Made by a program: the position numbers and the translations under genes
DNA from: Desulfitibacter alkalitolerans DSM 16504
GTDB taxonomy: Bacteria; Bacillota; DSM-16504; Desulfitibacterales; Desulfitibacteraceae
DNA length: 64,000 nucleotides
Direction: 5' to 3'
Assembly (NCBI RefSeq): GCF_000620305.1
Contig: NZ_JHVU01000025.1
Span: 1-64,000 of the forward strand
Shown: piece by piece, positions 1-10,000 of the stretch
Numbering within the stretch: position 1 is the first letter of the stretch
Layout of the letters: each line of letters opens with the position of its first letter
Notes under the pieces: generated by a model
Database searches by the model: none
What the model saw: the letters and a program-made list of their open reading frames with translations, nothing else
Told to the model about the DNA's origin: nothing

Positions 1-1
1 G

Positions 2-349
2 AGCGGCGTCATCAGCGATTTTCTTTTCATCAACCTGCAGCGGGACAGTACACAGGGGAAGCCGCTTCGCTACGGCAATTACTACGCCATCCTGAAAAGA
101 TGCGCCCAAAGGGCAGGCCTTGACCCTGAGAAAATACGAACGCACAGCGGACGCAGTACAAAGGTGATGGAGTATCTGGAGCGTCAGGCACTCCATCCGG
201 AGGATGGCATCACCGATGCCGTCATTATGGAGAGCTTCGGCTGGCGCTCCGCCGATTCCATCGTCCACTACCGGAACCACAACAATCAGGTCATAGCCAA
301 AGCGGTTATGGAAAAGCTGCACCGGAAGAAAGGTGGCGCCAATGATTAA
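2..349 (+). CDS. Tyrosine recombinase, C-terminal part (first of three), truncated by window edge
   Basis: The reading frame is open from base 2 and has no start inside the window, so only the C-terminal ~115 residues are seen. They carry the end of a phage-integrase catalytic domain: an HxxR box (THSGRS, around base 150) and a C-terminal block with FGWRSADSIVHY, where the final Tyr is the likely nucleophile. The stop overlaps the next recombinase by 8 nt (ATGATTAA). In Tn554-type and RIT elements three such recombinases are encoded in a row; this would be the TnpA-like first member. Its N-terminus must be read in the upstream sequence. The call as a tyrosine recombinase is firm; the subfamily is inferred from context. 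Confidence 0.8.
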   Translation, partial: SGVISDFLFINLQRDSTQGKPLRYGNYYAILKRCAQRAGLDPEKIRTHSGRSTKVMEYLERQALHPEDGITDAVIMESFGWRSADSIVHYRNHNNQVIAKAVMEKLHRKKGGAND

Positions 350-2597
350 ACTGCTTGAGATTAAGACCTGTACCGCCTTTTGGGACATAGACGGGACTGT
401 CCTGCGTTTTCAGAGACGAAAGCGCGTCGATGACGAGCTGACGGGCCGGACGATAGAACGGTACCGGGAACTGCTGCTGAATGAAACCTACAAAAGCTGC
501 CCGCAAATGCTCCGCGACATTGCCTGCATCTTAACGGATAACATTCTGGTACGAATCGGCATTGAGGTGTATCAAAAGCAATTTCTGAAAATGTTTGAGC
601 ACTATTCAAAGCTATATGTCGAGCAGTGGGAACAGGCCGGAAAATGTTTCATCTCCAACAAAACGGCTATGTTTCCTGTTTTCGAGTTCATGTTCCGAAA
701 CAGGCTGGTTGAACAGCCGGATAGTCCGATTACGATCTTGAGAGACATCCCGTGTGACAGCAAGATTTTTTTGAATATCTTTGAGGAATGCTTTTCATCC
801 TTCTGGGTAAACAAGATCAGGGAGAAGGTTCTGGGACAGGAAACGCTTGCCCCCATACGGAAACGAATTGGTCCCCTGCGGATAACACAATACCTCTGCC
901 TTCTGCCGGAGCCGGTCGTCACAGATTATCTTAATTCTATTGCAGGCAGATTTACACGGCAGCGCAGGCTCATCACCACGCAAAGCTTCTGCCACGAATT
1001 GCTTGGCAGCGACACATCCATTTCCAGCCCGCGTTTTCATCCAAGGTTTGTAACACTGGTCGCTGCCGAAGTTCGCCGCGAGTTTGAAATCCAGTGCCAA
1101 AAATTCATTGCTGAAAACCACCTGCAGCTTGATATGTCCAGTGACAAGTGGACGCTGTTCCACAGGCACGGGCCGTCCCTGCACCGGGAAACCATTGATT
1201 TTACAGGAATTCGTTCACCTTCCCTGCGGCTTGAAATCAAGTATTTCATGAAGCACAGATATTACAGCATCACCGCCGACAAAGACCGTGCCATTACTAC
1301 CTTAGCGTACGCGGCCAATCTGCTCACAGATAACAATCCAAGTATTCGTTTTTTCGCGGATGTGGATGATGTTGATGTCCGGTCGCTGTACATGAGCATG
1401 GAGCGCAGATATGGACAAACAGCCGGAGGAAAGTCGGTATCCAATATCATGAGGGTTTTCAGCATTTTGTCGGTACTCATGGAATATCTGATGAGCAATC
1501 ATCGGGATGAAGCAATGCGCAGCCCCGTTCCACACGACAACCCCTTTTCCCGTTACCGGTTTCATAACGCAAAGGACTACAAGGTACGGACCGCCGCCAT
1601 TCCGGAGGCTGTTGCGGAGCAGATCGATGCGCATCTGGATGAACTTGACCCGGTGCAGGCTCTGCTGTACCGGATTTTCTCTGCCACAGGCATGCGTATG
1701 AAGGAGGTGCTTTTTCTGGAGGCCGACTGTCTGGAACCGTCACAGTATGAGGGTGTTGTCCAACTTAAGTACAAGCAGTACAAAACCCTGACCGCCAGAC
1801 GGAAGGCCGGTGTGCCGGATTATCACAGAGTGCTCATCCTGAAAGCATTGGCAGATGAAATCTCCGGACAGATTCACAAAACGAAAGAGTGGCGGAAGGA
1901 ACTTGGCGTGCCGTATCTGTTTGTCAACAAGCGGCCGAATTTTCGGGCCAGCATGATCAGTATGAGCAATTATCTGCTGGTCATCAACAGGCTCATTGAA
2001 AAATATGACCTCCGTGATGAAAACGGCCGGCTATGGCATTTTACCAGCAAACAGCAGCGCAAAACACTGACGGTTACCCTGATTGAAAACGGAGCGTCCG
2101 TGGATGAGCTTGCTTACTGGCTCGGACATCTTAGCAGAAACACTGCCTCAAATTACTACGCCGAAGTCCGGAAAATGAAGCTGGCTGAGCTCAATACAAG
2201 CTTCTTCCGGGAAAAATTCGATCTTCTGCTATCGGATGAACAGCTTGCGGAGTACACAGAGGAAGAACGCAGGCTGTTGTATATGGATTTCCGACTGGAA
2301 CAACGGCGGGTGGAGTTTGGATTCTGCCTGAAAAAGCTGGCCGATGGCGGCTGTACAAGCAGGAGCAGCCTGATCAACTGTGTAAACTGCAAAAATCTTT
2401 GTACAGGACCCAAGTATCTTCCGTACTGGCAGAGTCTCATGAACGGACAGCGCGAGGTTGTGAACAGCCTCCTCGCCGCTTATGCTGAGGCTGGTATTAC
2501 GGACTATGAGGAATTCAGAGAATACAGACAGGCAACATTCCTTCTTAACTGCTATGAAAACATTGTAAACGCCATAGAAGGAGGTGCCTCGGTATGA
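342..2597 (+). CDS. Tyrosine recombinase, TnpB-like (second of three)
   Basis: A 751-residue phage-integrase family protein expected to cut and rejoin DNA with its two neighbours. The catalytic domain is in the C-terminal third: the first Arg is in FSATGMRMKEV (residue ~453), the HxxR box is HFTSKQQRKT (~566), then LGHLSRNTASNYY (~592-605) with the tyrosine nucleophile. After it comes a cysteine cluster (CTSRSSLINCVNCKNLC), a probable zinc site common in large recombinases of this group. I chose ATG 342 (ribosome site AGAAAGGTGG just upstream) over GTG 333. It overlaps the upstream recombinase by 8 nt and the downstream one by ATGA, so the three are translationally coupled. Base composition is richer in G+C than the DNA beyond 4.8 kb, suggesting a separate origin. 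Confidence 0.85.
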   Translation: MIKLLEIKTCTAFWDIDGTVLRFQRRKRVDDELTGRTIERYRELLLNETYKSCPQMLRDIACILTDNILVRIGIEVYQKQFLKMFEHYSKLYVEQWEQAGKCFISNKTAMFPVFEFMFRNRLVEQPDSPITILRDIPCDSKIFLNIFEECFSSFWVNKIREKVLGQETLAPIRKRIGPLRITQYLCLLPEPVVTDYLNSIAGRFTRQRRLITTQSFCHELLGSDTSISSPRFHPRFVTLVAAEVRREFEIQCQKFIAENHLQLDMSSDKWTLFHRHGPSLHRETIDFTGIRSPSLRLEIKYFMKHRYYSITADKDRAITTLAYAANLLTDNNPSIRFFADVDDVDVRSLYMSMERRYGQTAGGKSVSNIMRVFSILSVLMEYLMSNHRDEAMRSPVPHDNPFSRYRFHNAKDYKVRTAAIPEAVAEQIDAHLDELDPVQALLYRIFSATGMRMKEVLFLEADCLEPSQYEGVVQLKYKQYKTLTARRKAGVPDYHRVLILKALADEISGQIHKTKEWRKELGVPYLFVNKRPNFRASMISMSNYLLVINRLIEKYDLRDENGRLWHFTSKQQRKTLTVTLIENGASVDELAYWLGHLSRNTASNYYAEVRKMKLAELNTSFFREKFDLLLSDEQLAEYTEEERRLLYMDFRLEQRRVEFGFCLKKLADGGCTSRSSLINCVNCKNLCTGPKYLPYWQSLMNGQREVVNSLLAAYAEAGITDYEEFREYRQATFLLNCYENIVNAIEGGASV

Positions 2598-4129
2598 ATC
2601 TTCCGCAATACAAATACATCGAAAACTACGACGAGCAGCAAAAGAGCCGGTACTTTGCCCTTTTGCCGCAGCTTGGCAGCAATATTCACTTCGATGAGGA
2701 CACATGGGTGTGTGACAAACGAATGCGAAGTGCGGCGGAGCCGAAGAATTACATGAACATCTACTTTTCTGCCGTTCCATCTGCTTACAAAGAAATGGTG
2801 AAATACTATTCACTCCTGCGGCTGCTGCATGGTGATACGGTCAGAACGATCCGGTCAAGGATAGCCCGTCTGGTTCCATTCTTGAAGTTCCTGGCCGCAG
2901 CCTGCTCGGCCCCCCTGCTTTCGGGCTGTGACATACGGACGGCTTCAAGGCTGAAAGAGCATCTGGATGCATCCAGCCTGGCGGACAGTACCATACGGGA
3001 CATCTGGCGCGAGGCAGGTTCTCTGTTTCGCATGATGAACGGGTTTGACGGGGTACCCTGCAAAAATCCTTTTGCCTGCAATCCATATGCGCGAGCTGAA
3101 AAGCTGGACTCCAAATATATCCCGGATAAGGTGGCTGAAAAGCTGGACGGTATCTTCCGGCAAGAAGAAATAGATCTGCACATCCGGTGTATTTACTGGC
3201 TGCTGCGGCTCATTCCGTCCCGGATATCCGAAGTGCTGGCCATGGCAATCGACTGCGTAAAGCCGTACAACGGGAATTTCGTTCTCTTTATCCCAACATG
3301 GAAGCAGAACGGAGGCAACATGGAACCGATCCTGCGTTCTGTCCACATTGAGGATACGGGGATTGCCGGATATCTTCTGGATTTGCTTCGGGCACAACAG
3401 ACAGTAGCCGAGAAATTGCAGGAGCATTTGCCTGAAAACAAACGCGGTTGTCTTTTTACCTATCGGAGGGTGCTTCATTACAAAAACGGCACGGCTTCTC
3501 AGCCGGGCAGGGTTCAAAGTGTCTGTCCTGCCGTTGTGGACTACCATTTCAAAAGAATTTGTGAGCAGTACGGCGTCCTGGATGAAAATGGGGAGGTCTA
3601 CAACCTGACATCCCATCAATTCCGCCACAACGGAATTACCGACCGGCTGGAAGCAGGCTTCACGCTGGAACAGATTGCCGACATGACGGGCCACCACGGA
3701 AACGCCATGATATGGAACGCCTATTCCCATCTGGATTTAAAGCCTAAGACCATCCTGCAAAAGCAGCGGTATGTTTTGAATGAGCCAAAGCCGCCGGATA
3801 ATCCATATATCCTGTTCGGCGGACGAATTCTCCATATGGAGGAAATGCTTGAAAAGCGGCTGCTTAAAAACCTCCGGGCCCATAAGGTTCCGGGAGGCAT
3901 CTGCGGCGACGTTACCGGATGCAAAAGCGATATGTGGGATTGTCTTGAGTGCGGGCATTTTATCCCGGACAGAGATCAGCTTTCCTATTTCGAGGAACAA
4001 GCGTCCGCATGGCGCAGCAAAGCAGACCGTTTCTCGGATTTCCCGGCCATTCACGCCAATGCGTTGAGAAACGCGGATTTATTTGAGAGGATCGCAGCCA
4101 AACTGCTGGGAGGTGAGAAAGATGAATAG
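2594..4129 (+). CDS. Tyrosine recombinase (third of three)
   Basis: A 511-residue phage-integrase family protein. The visible catalytic residues are the first Arg in LIPSRISEV (~209), the HQFRHN box (~341-345), and TGHHGNAMIWNAYSH (~366-379) with the active tyrosine. A C-terminal cysteine cluster (CGDVTGC...WDCLECGHF) mirrors that of the upstream recombinase. The start ATG 2594 overlaps the previous stop by ATGA, and its own stop overlaps the next gene by 8 nt. Three adjacent recombinases with a small fourth protein is the hallmark of Tn554-like and 'recombinase in trio' elements, where all members are needed for integration. I did not identify the ends of this element. Confidence 0.85.
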   Translation: MNLPQYKYIENYDEQQKSRYFALLPQLGSNIHFDEDTWVCDKRMRSAAEPKNYMNIYFSAVPSAYKEMVKYYSLLRLLHGDTVRTIRSRIARLVPFLKFLAAACSAPLLSGCDIRTASRLKEHLDASSLADSTIRDIWREAGSLFRMMNGFDGVPCKNPFACNPYARAEKLDSKYIPDKVAEKLDGIFRQEEIDLHIRCIYWLLRLIPSRISEVLAMAIDCVKPYNGNFVLFIPTWKQNGGNMEPILRSVHIEDTGIAGYLLDLLRAQQTVAEKLQEHLPENKRGCLFTYRRVLHYKNGTASQPGRVQSVCPAVVDYHFKRICEQYGVLDENGEVYNLTSHQFRHNGITDRLEAGFTLEQIADMTGHHGNAMIWNAYSHLDLKPKTILQKQRYVLNEPKPPDNPYILFGGRILHMEEMLEKRLLKNLRAHKVPGGICGDVTGCKSDMWDCLECGHFIPDRDQLSYFEEQASAWRSKADRFSDFPAIHANALRNADLFERIAAKLLGGEKDE

Positions 4130-4517
4130 CAAAGTACCCAAGGAGCTTATTGCCCGGCAGGAGCACCAGCGCCAAACCACGGTCAATACTGTCCTGAGAG
4201 CAATTTCAGAGCTTCGGGCCGAAGGGCACAGGCTGACGATTAAGAATCTTATGGACTATACCGGATTGTCGCGGTCTGTTTTCGGCAAAAAGCATATCCG
4301 GGCTGTTTTGGTCAGTCAGGGAATTGTAGCCGCAGAAGCTTGCGGAGCAGAGCGCACGCCGCCTAAATCCACTGTTCAACAACGAATGAAGCAAAAGCTT
4401 GAGGAAAAGGAACAACAGATTCGTCGGCTAACCGAAGAAAATACCGCTTTGAAAAGTGAATGCGAACTGCTAAGGGGCAAGTTGTATCTCCTGATGCAGC
4501 GGCAGTCACTGGAGTAG
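4122..4517 (+). CDS. TnpC/DUF6262-like accessory protein of the recombinase trio
   Basis: A 131-residue basic protein. An N-terminal helix-turn-helix-like region (residues ~20-60, with LTIKNLMDYTGLSRSVFGKK) is followed by a coiled coil (~85-131, KQKLEEKEQQIRRLTEENTALKSE). This HTH-plus-coiled-coil layout, directly after tandem tyrosine recombinases, matches the TnpC/DUF6262 partner of Tn554-type transposons, which influences frequency and orientation of transposition. I prefer ATG 4122, with AGGTGAGAAAG just upstream and an 8-nt overlap with the previous gene; a longer frame from 4083 is possible but lies entirely inside the upstream gene. The operon ends here with a terminator. Confidence 0.7.
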   Translation: MNSKVPKELIARQEHQRQTTVNTVLRAISELRAEGHRLTIKNLMDYTGLSRSVFGKKHIRAVLVSQGIVAAEACGAERTPPKSTVQQRMKQKLEEKEQQIRRLTEENTALKSECELLRGKLYLLMQRQSLE

Positions 4518-4547
4518 AAAACCGATTCTATTTTCACTGAAATATTT

Positions 4548-4586
4548 AACACGATTAAACTATGAGGTTTGGTCGTGTTTTTTATT
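4548..4586 (+). terminator. Intrinsic terminator after the recombinase operon
   Basis: A 13-bp stem (arms 4548-4560 and 4567-4579, two G.T pairs) with a 6-nt loop TATGAG is followed by TTTTTAT. It lies 30 bases after the stop of the last recombinase-operon gene and closes that unit. Confidence 0.8.
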
Positions 4587-4617
4587 TAAAAATCAAAAAT
4601 GAAAGAAGGAATTTATC

Positions 4618-4755
4618 TTGAAAAACAAGCATATTCAGTTTACCATTCTCGCACCACCGACAACCGCATACTTTAATCGTGTCAATCGACCGTGCAGAAA
4701 AGTGCTTCCAACTCTAACGGATCGAATTAAAGAAATGTTCGATTTTCAAGGATAA
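4618..4755 (+). CDS. Possible small protein of 45 residues, unrecognised
   Basis: A short open frame from TTG 4618, preceded by GAAAGAAGGA at 4601-4610. It encodes a basic peptide containing TILAPPTTAYFNRVNRPCRK and ending in FDFQG. It lies between the recombinase terminator and the conjugation module. I recognise no family. It could be a real small gene or a remnant of a gene disrupted when the recombinase element arrived. The ribosome site and uneven codon choice are the only support. Confidence 0.3.
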   Translation: MKNKHIQFTILAPPTTAYFNRVNRPCRKVLPTLTDRIKEMFDFQG

Positions 4756-4766
4756 TTCTGTGGTTA

Positions 4767-4804
4767 AACGGTCTATGGAGATGGAGATAACTCTATAGAC
4801 CGTT
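4767..4804. repeat. 14-bp inverted repeat (hairpin) between the two elements
   Basis: Arms 4767-4780 and 4791-4804 pair over 14 bp (one G.T) around a 10-nt loop ATGGAGATAA. No T-run follows on the plus strand, so it does not look like a simple terminator. It sits 30 bases before the first conjugation gene and could be a recombination end, a protein-binding site or a transcript-stabilising hairpin. Confidence 0.55.
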
Positions 4805-4833
4805 GATCTATTAAATATGGGAGGTGGTGATAG

Positions 4834-5667
4834 GTGGAAGTAATATTAGTGTTGCTTATAGCAGGTCTATTGAGTGGGTGTTTAGTTTATGTGAATTCAC
4901 TTTTGAACGACTTGGTATCCATTGCTCTTTATGCAGATCGTTATATGGATTCATTACTTGGCACCAGTGGTTTAAGTCAGATATTTGATATTTTCTTCGG
5001 GTTTGGTGTATCTTTAATCGTGCTAAAATTTTTAAAAAAGGGATTTGAGCAATATATTTTGTGGACCGAAGGTGATGCAGATACTGAACCATTAATCCTT
5101 CTTACAGGGTTCTTTAAAGCTTTAGCCATAGCTGTTTCTTTTCCAACACTTTATGGATGGTTAGCTGAGATTATTGAGGATTTAACTGATCAGCTGATTG
5201 CTGTTATCAGTAATAGTATGGAGACAGATTTTACAGCAGTGATTACTGGTATTTCAAGTGCAGGATTATTTACGGCAATTATTTCTCTCATATTTTTCAT
5301 ATGCTTTTTTCTTTTGTATCTTCAGTTTCTTACAAGGGGACTGGAGATTTTTATTTTGAGAGTCGGATTACCACTGGCTTGTGTTGGTTTAATGGATGCC
5401 GATAAAGGTGTTTTCAGGACTTATATACAGAAATTTTTTCAATCAACTTTAGCAGTACTTGTGCAGATAGTATTAGCTAAAATGGGGGTAGCTCTTATGC
5501 TTAATACTCATGTTTTATGGGGGATTGCTGCATTACTACTTGCACTTAGAACGCCAAGATTTTTACAAGAATTTATTATTGTATCCGGTGGACATGGTGG
5601 AGGAATGGGAACAGTTTATCAATCAGTAAGGCTTGTGCAGATTGCAAAATCAACTTTCAAGAAATAG
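4834..5667 (+). CDS. TrbL/VirB6-like conjugal transfer membrane protein
   Basis: A 277-residue polytopic inner-membrane protein. Hydrophobic segments are visible near residues 3-25, 45-68, 85-105, 135-165, 172-190 and 205-235, and the C-terminus is glycine-rich (VSGGHGGGMGTV). This layout is that of the TrbL/VirB6 family, which builds part of the translocation channel of Gram-positive conjugation systems. I chose GTG 4834 because of GGGAGGTGGTGA just upstream. It is followed after 12 bases by a small gene with its own ribosome site, and further on by other transfer genes, so it is the first transfer gene visible. Relaxase and coupling protein were not found and are probably to the left. Confidence 0.7.
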   Translation: MEVILVLLIAGLLSGCLVYVNSLLNDLVSIALYADRYMDSLLGTSGLSQIFDIFFGFGVSLIVLKFLKKGFEQYILWTEGDADTEPLILLTGFFKALAIAVSFPTLYGWLAEIIEDLTDQLIAVISNSMETDFTAVITGISSAGLFTAIISLIFFICFFLLYLQFLTRGLEIFILRVGLPLACVGLMDADKGVFRTYIQKFFQSTLAVLVQIVLAKMGVALMLNTHVLWGIAALLLALRTPRFLQEFIIVSGGHGGGMGTVYQSVRLVQIAKSTFKK

Positions 5668-5679
5668 GGGAGGTGCTGT

Positions 5680-5889
5680 ATGGATTTGTTAAAAGAGATG
5701 GCAGATGCCTTTGTTATGCTGATTCGTTCCGGCTCTACCCTCAGAATTATCTACTGTCTTATCCGTATGGGCACTTCTGAGGAAGAAGCAGCGATGTTTA
5801 GAAAAAGAGGAAGAAATACAGTTGTGTTCTATGTATTGGCAGAATGCATCTGGCAGATTAAAGAGCTGGTGTTGGGATATTATGGGTAA
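5680..5889 (+). CDS. Small conserved-type protein of the transfer operon
   Basis: A 69-residue protein starting 12 bases after the TrbL-like gene with a good ribosome site (GGGGAGGTGCT). It has an amphipathic N-terminal helix with an acidic/basic middle (GTSEEEAAMFRKRGRN) and a hydrophobic C-terminal helix that may touch the membrane. I do not recognise a named family. Its position in a transfer operon suggests a structural or regulatory role in conjugation. The operon is interrupted immediately after it by the Avs-like insertion. Confidence 0.6.
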   Translation: MDLLKEMADAFVMLIRSGSTLRIIYCLIRMGTSEEEAAMFRKRGRNTVVFYVLAECIWQIKELVLGYYG

Positions 5890-6064
5890 AAATTGCCTGA
5901 TATATAACAGAAACGACGGTTTTTATGGTATACTGAAATTAATATATATGGAAATCTAAAAACTAGAAATTGAATGATGGTATGTCCTATCCAATTAGAT
6001 ATTATGTAAAAATTAATTTAATTTTTTGATTTCAAATAATAAATATAATTGAGAAGGTGAATTA

Positions 6065-6841
6065 ATGCTAGCAATAATAGGAGAAAAAGTCTTAGATTTA
6101 TTCATTAAGATTTTTGGAGATAAAGTTATTGAAAAAATAAATAAGCTATATGGTATCGATGCATGGTGTAGAGCATTCGAGAAAGCAATAGCATACTCAG
6201 AAGAATTTGATACAGGATTTGGAAAAGAATTAGCAACACATCGTACTATGCTGAGATTTTATTATGAGACGTTTGACACAAATAAAGAAAAGATTTCATT
6301 TAATGACTTTGTTTTATCAATTGGAATGGAATTTTTGGATTTTCAATTAACTATTTCCCCGGATATTATTATAGCGTTAGCTGATGCAATAATTAATAAT
6401 TGGTATAAAGAATTACGAACAAATAAATTCTTAAAAAACAAACTAGAAAATATGAGCAAACAACTTCCCGAAATTCAAGATTGGGATGTAGAAGAGATTA
6501 AGTTAATACTAAAAGATCATGAAAAAATGAGACGAGCTTATTTTAAAAGTTTCGAACATATTAAAGGTGCAAAGACCATAAGAGTTTGGTATCCAGCTCC
6601 AAATGAAAATTGGATAAGATGGGATGAAAAATATAGTATTGATATTAAGGTAAATCCAATGTTAGGAATGGCACTAGGGTTTTTTAGAAGAGGTTATGAT
6701 TATTCTTTGCTTGAGACAGATGGAACTCATAGATTAAAATTTGCAGCAATATCGTCTTCAAAGGAGAGGGAGACCGCACAGTTTAAAACATCAACTTTTT
6801 ATATCGGTGAAAAAGGCGGTGAAGTATTCTGGGCATGGTAA
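6065..6841 (+). CDS. Unrecognised protein upstream of the Avs-like NTPase
   Basis: A 258-residue, probably soluble protein with a ribosome site AGAAGGTGA six bases before ATG 6065. The N-terminal half is predicted to be mostly helical; the C-terminal ~90 residues look beta-rich with several tryptophans (VWYPAPNENWIRWDEKY) and end in GEKGGEVFWAW. I see no transmembrane segment and no catalytic motif I can name. Codon use is as AT-rich as the following STAND gene, with which it forms the whole insertion into the transfer operon. It may be an accessory or regulatory partner of that gene, or an independent passenger. Function unknown. Confidence 0.6.
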   Translation: MLAIIGEKVLDLFIKIFGDKVIEKINKLYGIDAWCRAFEKAIAYSEEFDTGFGKELATHRTMLRFYYETFDTNKEKISFNDFVLSIGMEFLDFQLTISPDIIIALADAIINNWYKELRTNKFLKNKLENMSKQLPEIQDWDVEEIKLILKDHEKMRRAYFKSFEHIKGAKTIRVWYPAPNENWIRWDEKYSIDIKVNPMLGMALGFFRRGYDYSLLETDGTHRLKFAAISSSKERETAQFKTSTFYIGEKGGEVFWAW

Positions 6842-7066
6842 GTTTAAGAACAGAATCATTTAAAGTAGATATATACAAAGGCTACGTAATACTATAATTT
6901 TAGAATTAAATATCAGTAATAATACATATTTACAAAAGCTATGCGCATTTCTATATTGTTAAAAGTTTTAGGAATATAAAAACAGTTATAAGTAAATTAA
7001 CATATTTGGTAAGAGCTATAATTGCTTTATTTATCTAAATAAATGAAGTTAAGTAAGGAGGTTAGA

Positions 7067-10000
7067 ATGGTTAATATAGATTTTCCAAATATAAGGAAGC
7101 ATGACGGAAGTCAAGATAAAGGATTTGAAGAATTAGTTTGTCAGCTTGCTCATCTAAAACCACCAGATAATGCTCAATATTTTGTTAGAAAAGAGGGCGA
7201 TGGCGGTGACGCAGGTGTTGAATGTTATTGGAAATTAAATGATGAAACAGAACATGCATGGCAAGCAAAATACTTTTTGAATGTTATGACTGACAGTCAA
7301 TGGAGTCAAATTTCCAAATCAGTTGAGACTGCATTGGAGAAGCACCCTAAACTGACAAAGTATTATATTTGCTTACCTAGGGATTGGACAGACAGCCGGA
7401 AGACAGTTAAAGGAAAAACTGTTAACTCTTCGTGGGATAAGTGGGTTGAACATGTAAAGTCATGGGAAGAATTAGCCAGTAAAAAGGGAATGAAAGTTAA
7501 ATTTGAATATTGGTGCAAGCATGAAATAAGCCAAATGTTGCAAGTAGACAAACCGGAATTTGCAGGAAGAGCACTCTATTGGTTTAATGAACCAATTATC
7601 AGTACTGAAATTCTTTTGAGAATCGCACAAAAATCAAAAGAAACATTAGGAGAACGATTTACACCTGAATTTCATGTTGAACTTCCAATTGCTAATAAAT
7701 TTGATTGTTTAGGATTAACAAATAGATGGAAAAAACAACTTAGGGGTCAATGCAATATTATAAGTGAGATTAGTGAGGAGTACAAAAGGATATTTAAACA
7801 TAGAATTGATTCATTTAGTGATAAAACTATTTGGAATAAGTTAAATGAAAATATTGAAGAATTCTATAGTGAATTCTTGTCTACTGTATATAGAGGAGAG
7901 ATTTTTCAAAGCATTGATAGATTAGTTAGCCTCACTGAAACTATATATAAAGAAGTAAATAGTTGCAATGAAACTATTTTTGAAGCTTCATATAAGGAAA
8001 ATGACACTGAATTAAAAAAGAAATTGCAAGAAATATCATATGATTTACGTAAAATATCTAAAAAAATAGATGATATCAATGACTTTTTAAATGATAAAGC
8101 CATTTCTGCTGGAAAAAATAAATCAATGTTACTATTAGGTGAAGCTGGTATTGGAAAGTCACACTTATTGTGTGATATATCCTTGAAAAGACTTGATGAA
8201 GGCTTTCCAACTTTGTTTTTATTAGGGCAACATTATTTAGGAGGTAATCCACTTGACTTCATATGTTCTGAGTTAGGGTTACCAAAATATCCATATCGAA
8301 CTGTTTTAGGAGCTTTAGATTCTTTGGGTGAAAGCAAAGATACAAGATTATTAATAGTAATCGATGCAATAAATGAAGGAATTAATAGAGAAGCTTGGCA
8401 TGATAATATCATACAATTTTTAACTGAACTTGAAGATTATCAACACATTGCAGTTGTTTTGAGTTGTAGAAGTACATACAAAGATTATTTAATACCAGAA
8501 AATGATAATAAACTAGTTGAAATAGAACATTATGGGTTTCGCGGATATGAGCATAGAGCTGCATTTAAGTATTTGGCAAAACAAGGAATTTCAAAACCGG
8601 GCACCCCCATCCTAACCCCTGAATTTACGAATCCATTATTTCTAAAAACATGTTGTAAAGCTATAAAGGGAATGGGAGAAAATAAATTTCCTAAAGGTCT
8701 AAATGGTTTCAATAAATTATATGAATTTTACATTGAAAGTGCTGAACGAGTTATTAGCAGAAAGAAAAGATATAGAAGTAGTGAACATATTGTGGTAGAA
8801 GCAATTAGGAGATTTGTAAGTGAATTATATCCAGATTATATATCGGGGTTACCCATTCGTGAAGCTAGAGAGATAATAACGAAAATAGATCCCAAACCTA
8901 ATATTGGAGAAAGTCTTTTTGAATTGCTCATTGACGAAGGTGTACTTGCTTTTGACGTAATACCCAGTCATGTTGAAAAAGAACGGGGAATTGAGGTTGT
9001 TAGATTTACATATGAGCGTTTTAGTGATTATGCAATAGCAATGTATATAATAGAAAATTGTGCAACAGAAGAAGATATAGGTAAATTATTTTTGCCAGAT
9101 GGTACAATTGGAAAAATAATTAATGAAAATAACAAGTATAAATACAGTGGAATAATTGAGGCATTAGGAATTAGTATTCCTGAGAAATTTAATAAAGAGT
9201 TTCTTGAATTTATGGAATTTGATGATGAAGAAGAATATGAATATAATTGGTTTTTTGAAAAAACATTTACAAATGTAATTTTATGGAGAACAGGCAAATC
9301 AGTTACTGAAAAATCACTTGAGATGCTTAATAAAGTACAGCATTATAGCTATAACAATCAGTCTTTAGATATTCTTTTGGCATTATCAACTGAGCCTGAA
9401 CATCCATGGAATGCAGATTTTTTAGATGCAAATTTAAGTAGGATGGATATGCCAAAAAGAGATGCCTTTTGGTCTACTTATGTTGCAATAAATGATCATT
9501 CTGAAAATGAATATGGCGAAGAAACTGTTGTAAGAACATTAATTGACTGGTCATTGAATGCTGAATTGGAAGAAGTAGAATTAGAGAGGTTACGATTGAC
9601 AGCAGTTGTTTTACTATGGATGACAACGACATCTAATAGAAAAGTACGTGATCAAGCCACTAAATCATTAGCCCGTGTGTTATATCATATTCCTCAACAC
9701 ATAGTGAGTTTTATAGAAAAATTTAATAACTGTGATGATGTTTATCTTGTAGAAAGGCTTTATGCATCCATTTATGGTGTGGTTGTACATTTAGATAGTA
9801 ATCTAATTATTAAAGATGTATCGGTTTGTGTATATAATCATCAATTTAAAGATTACAGGCCATATCCTGATATCTTATTGAGAGATTATGCAAGAGGAAT
9901 AATGGAATTTGCATATCACAAAAATCTTTTAAATGATGTTCTGGATAATCCCGAAATATTTAGACCACCTTATTTTAGTGATTGGCCTATAGAAAATCCG

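Noticed and set aside
1577-1783. Long minus-strand frames inside the recombinase genes
   Set aside because: They are shadows of GC-richer coding sequence on the plus strand, without ribosome sites or protein-like composition.
6044-6049. TATAAT just before the gene at 6065, as a -10 box
   Set aside because: It is only 16 bases from the start codon and nearly touches the ribosome site, and no -35 lies 16-18 bases upstream; AT-rich coincidence is likelier.
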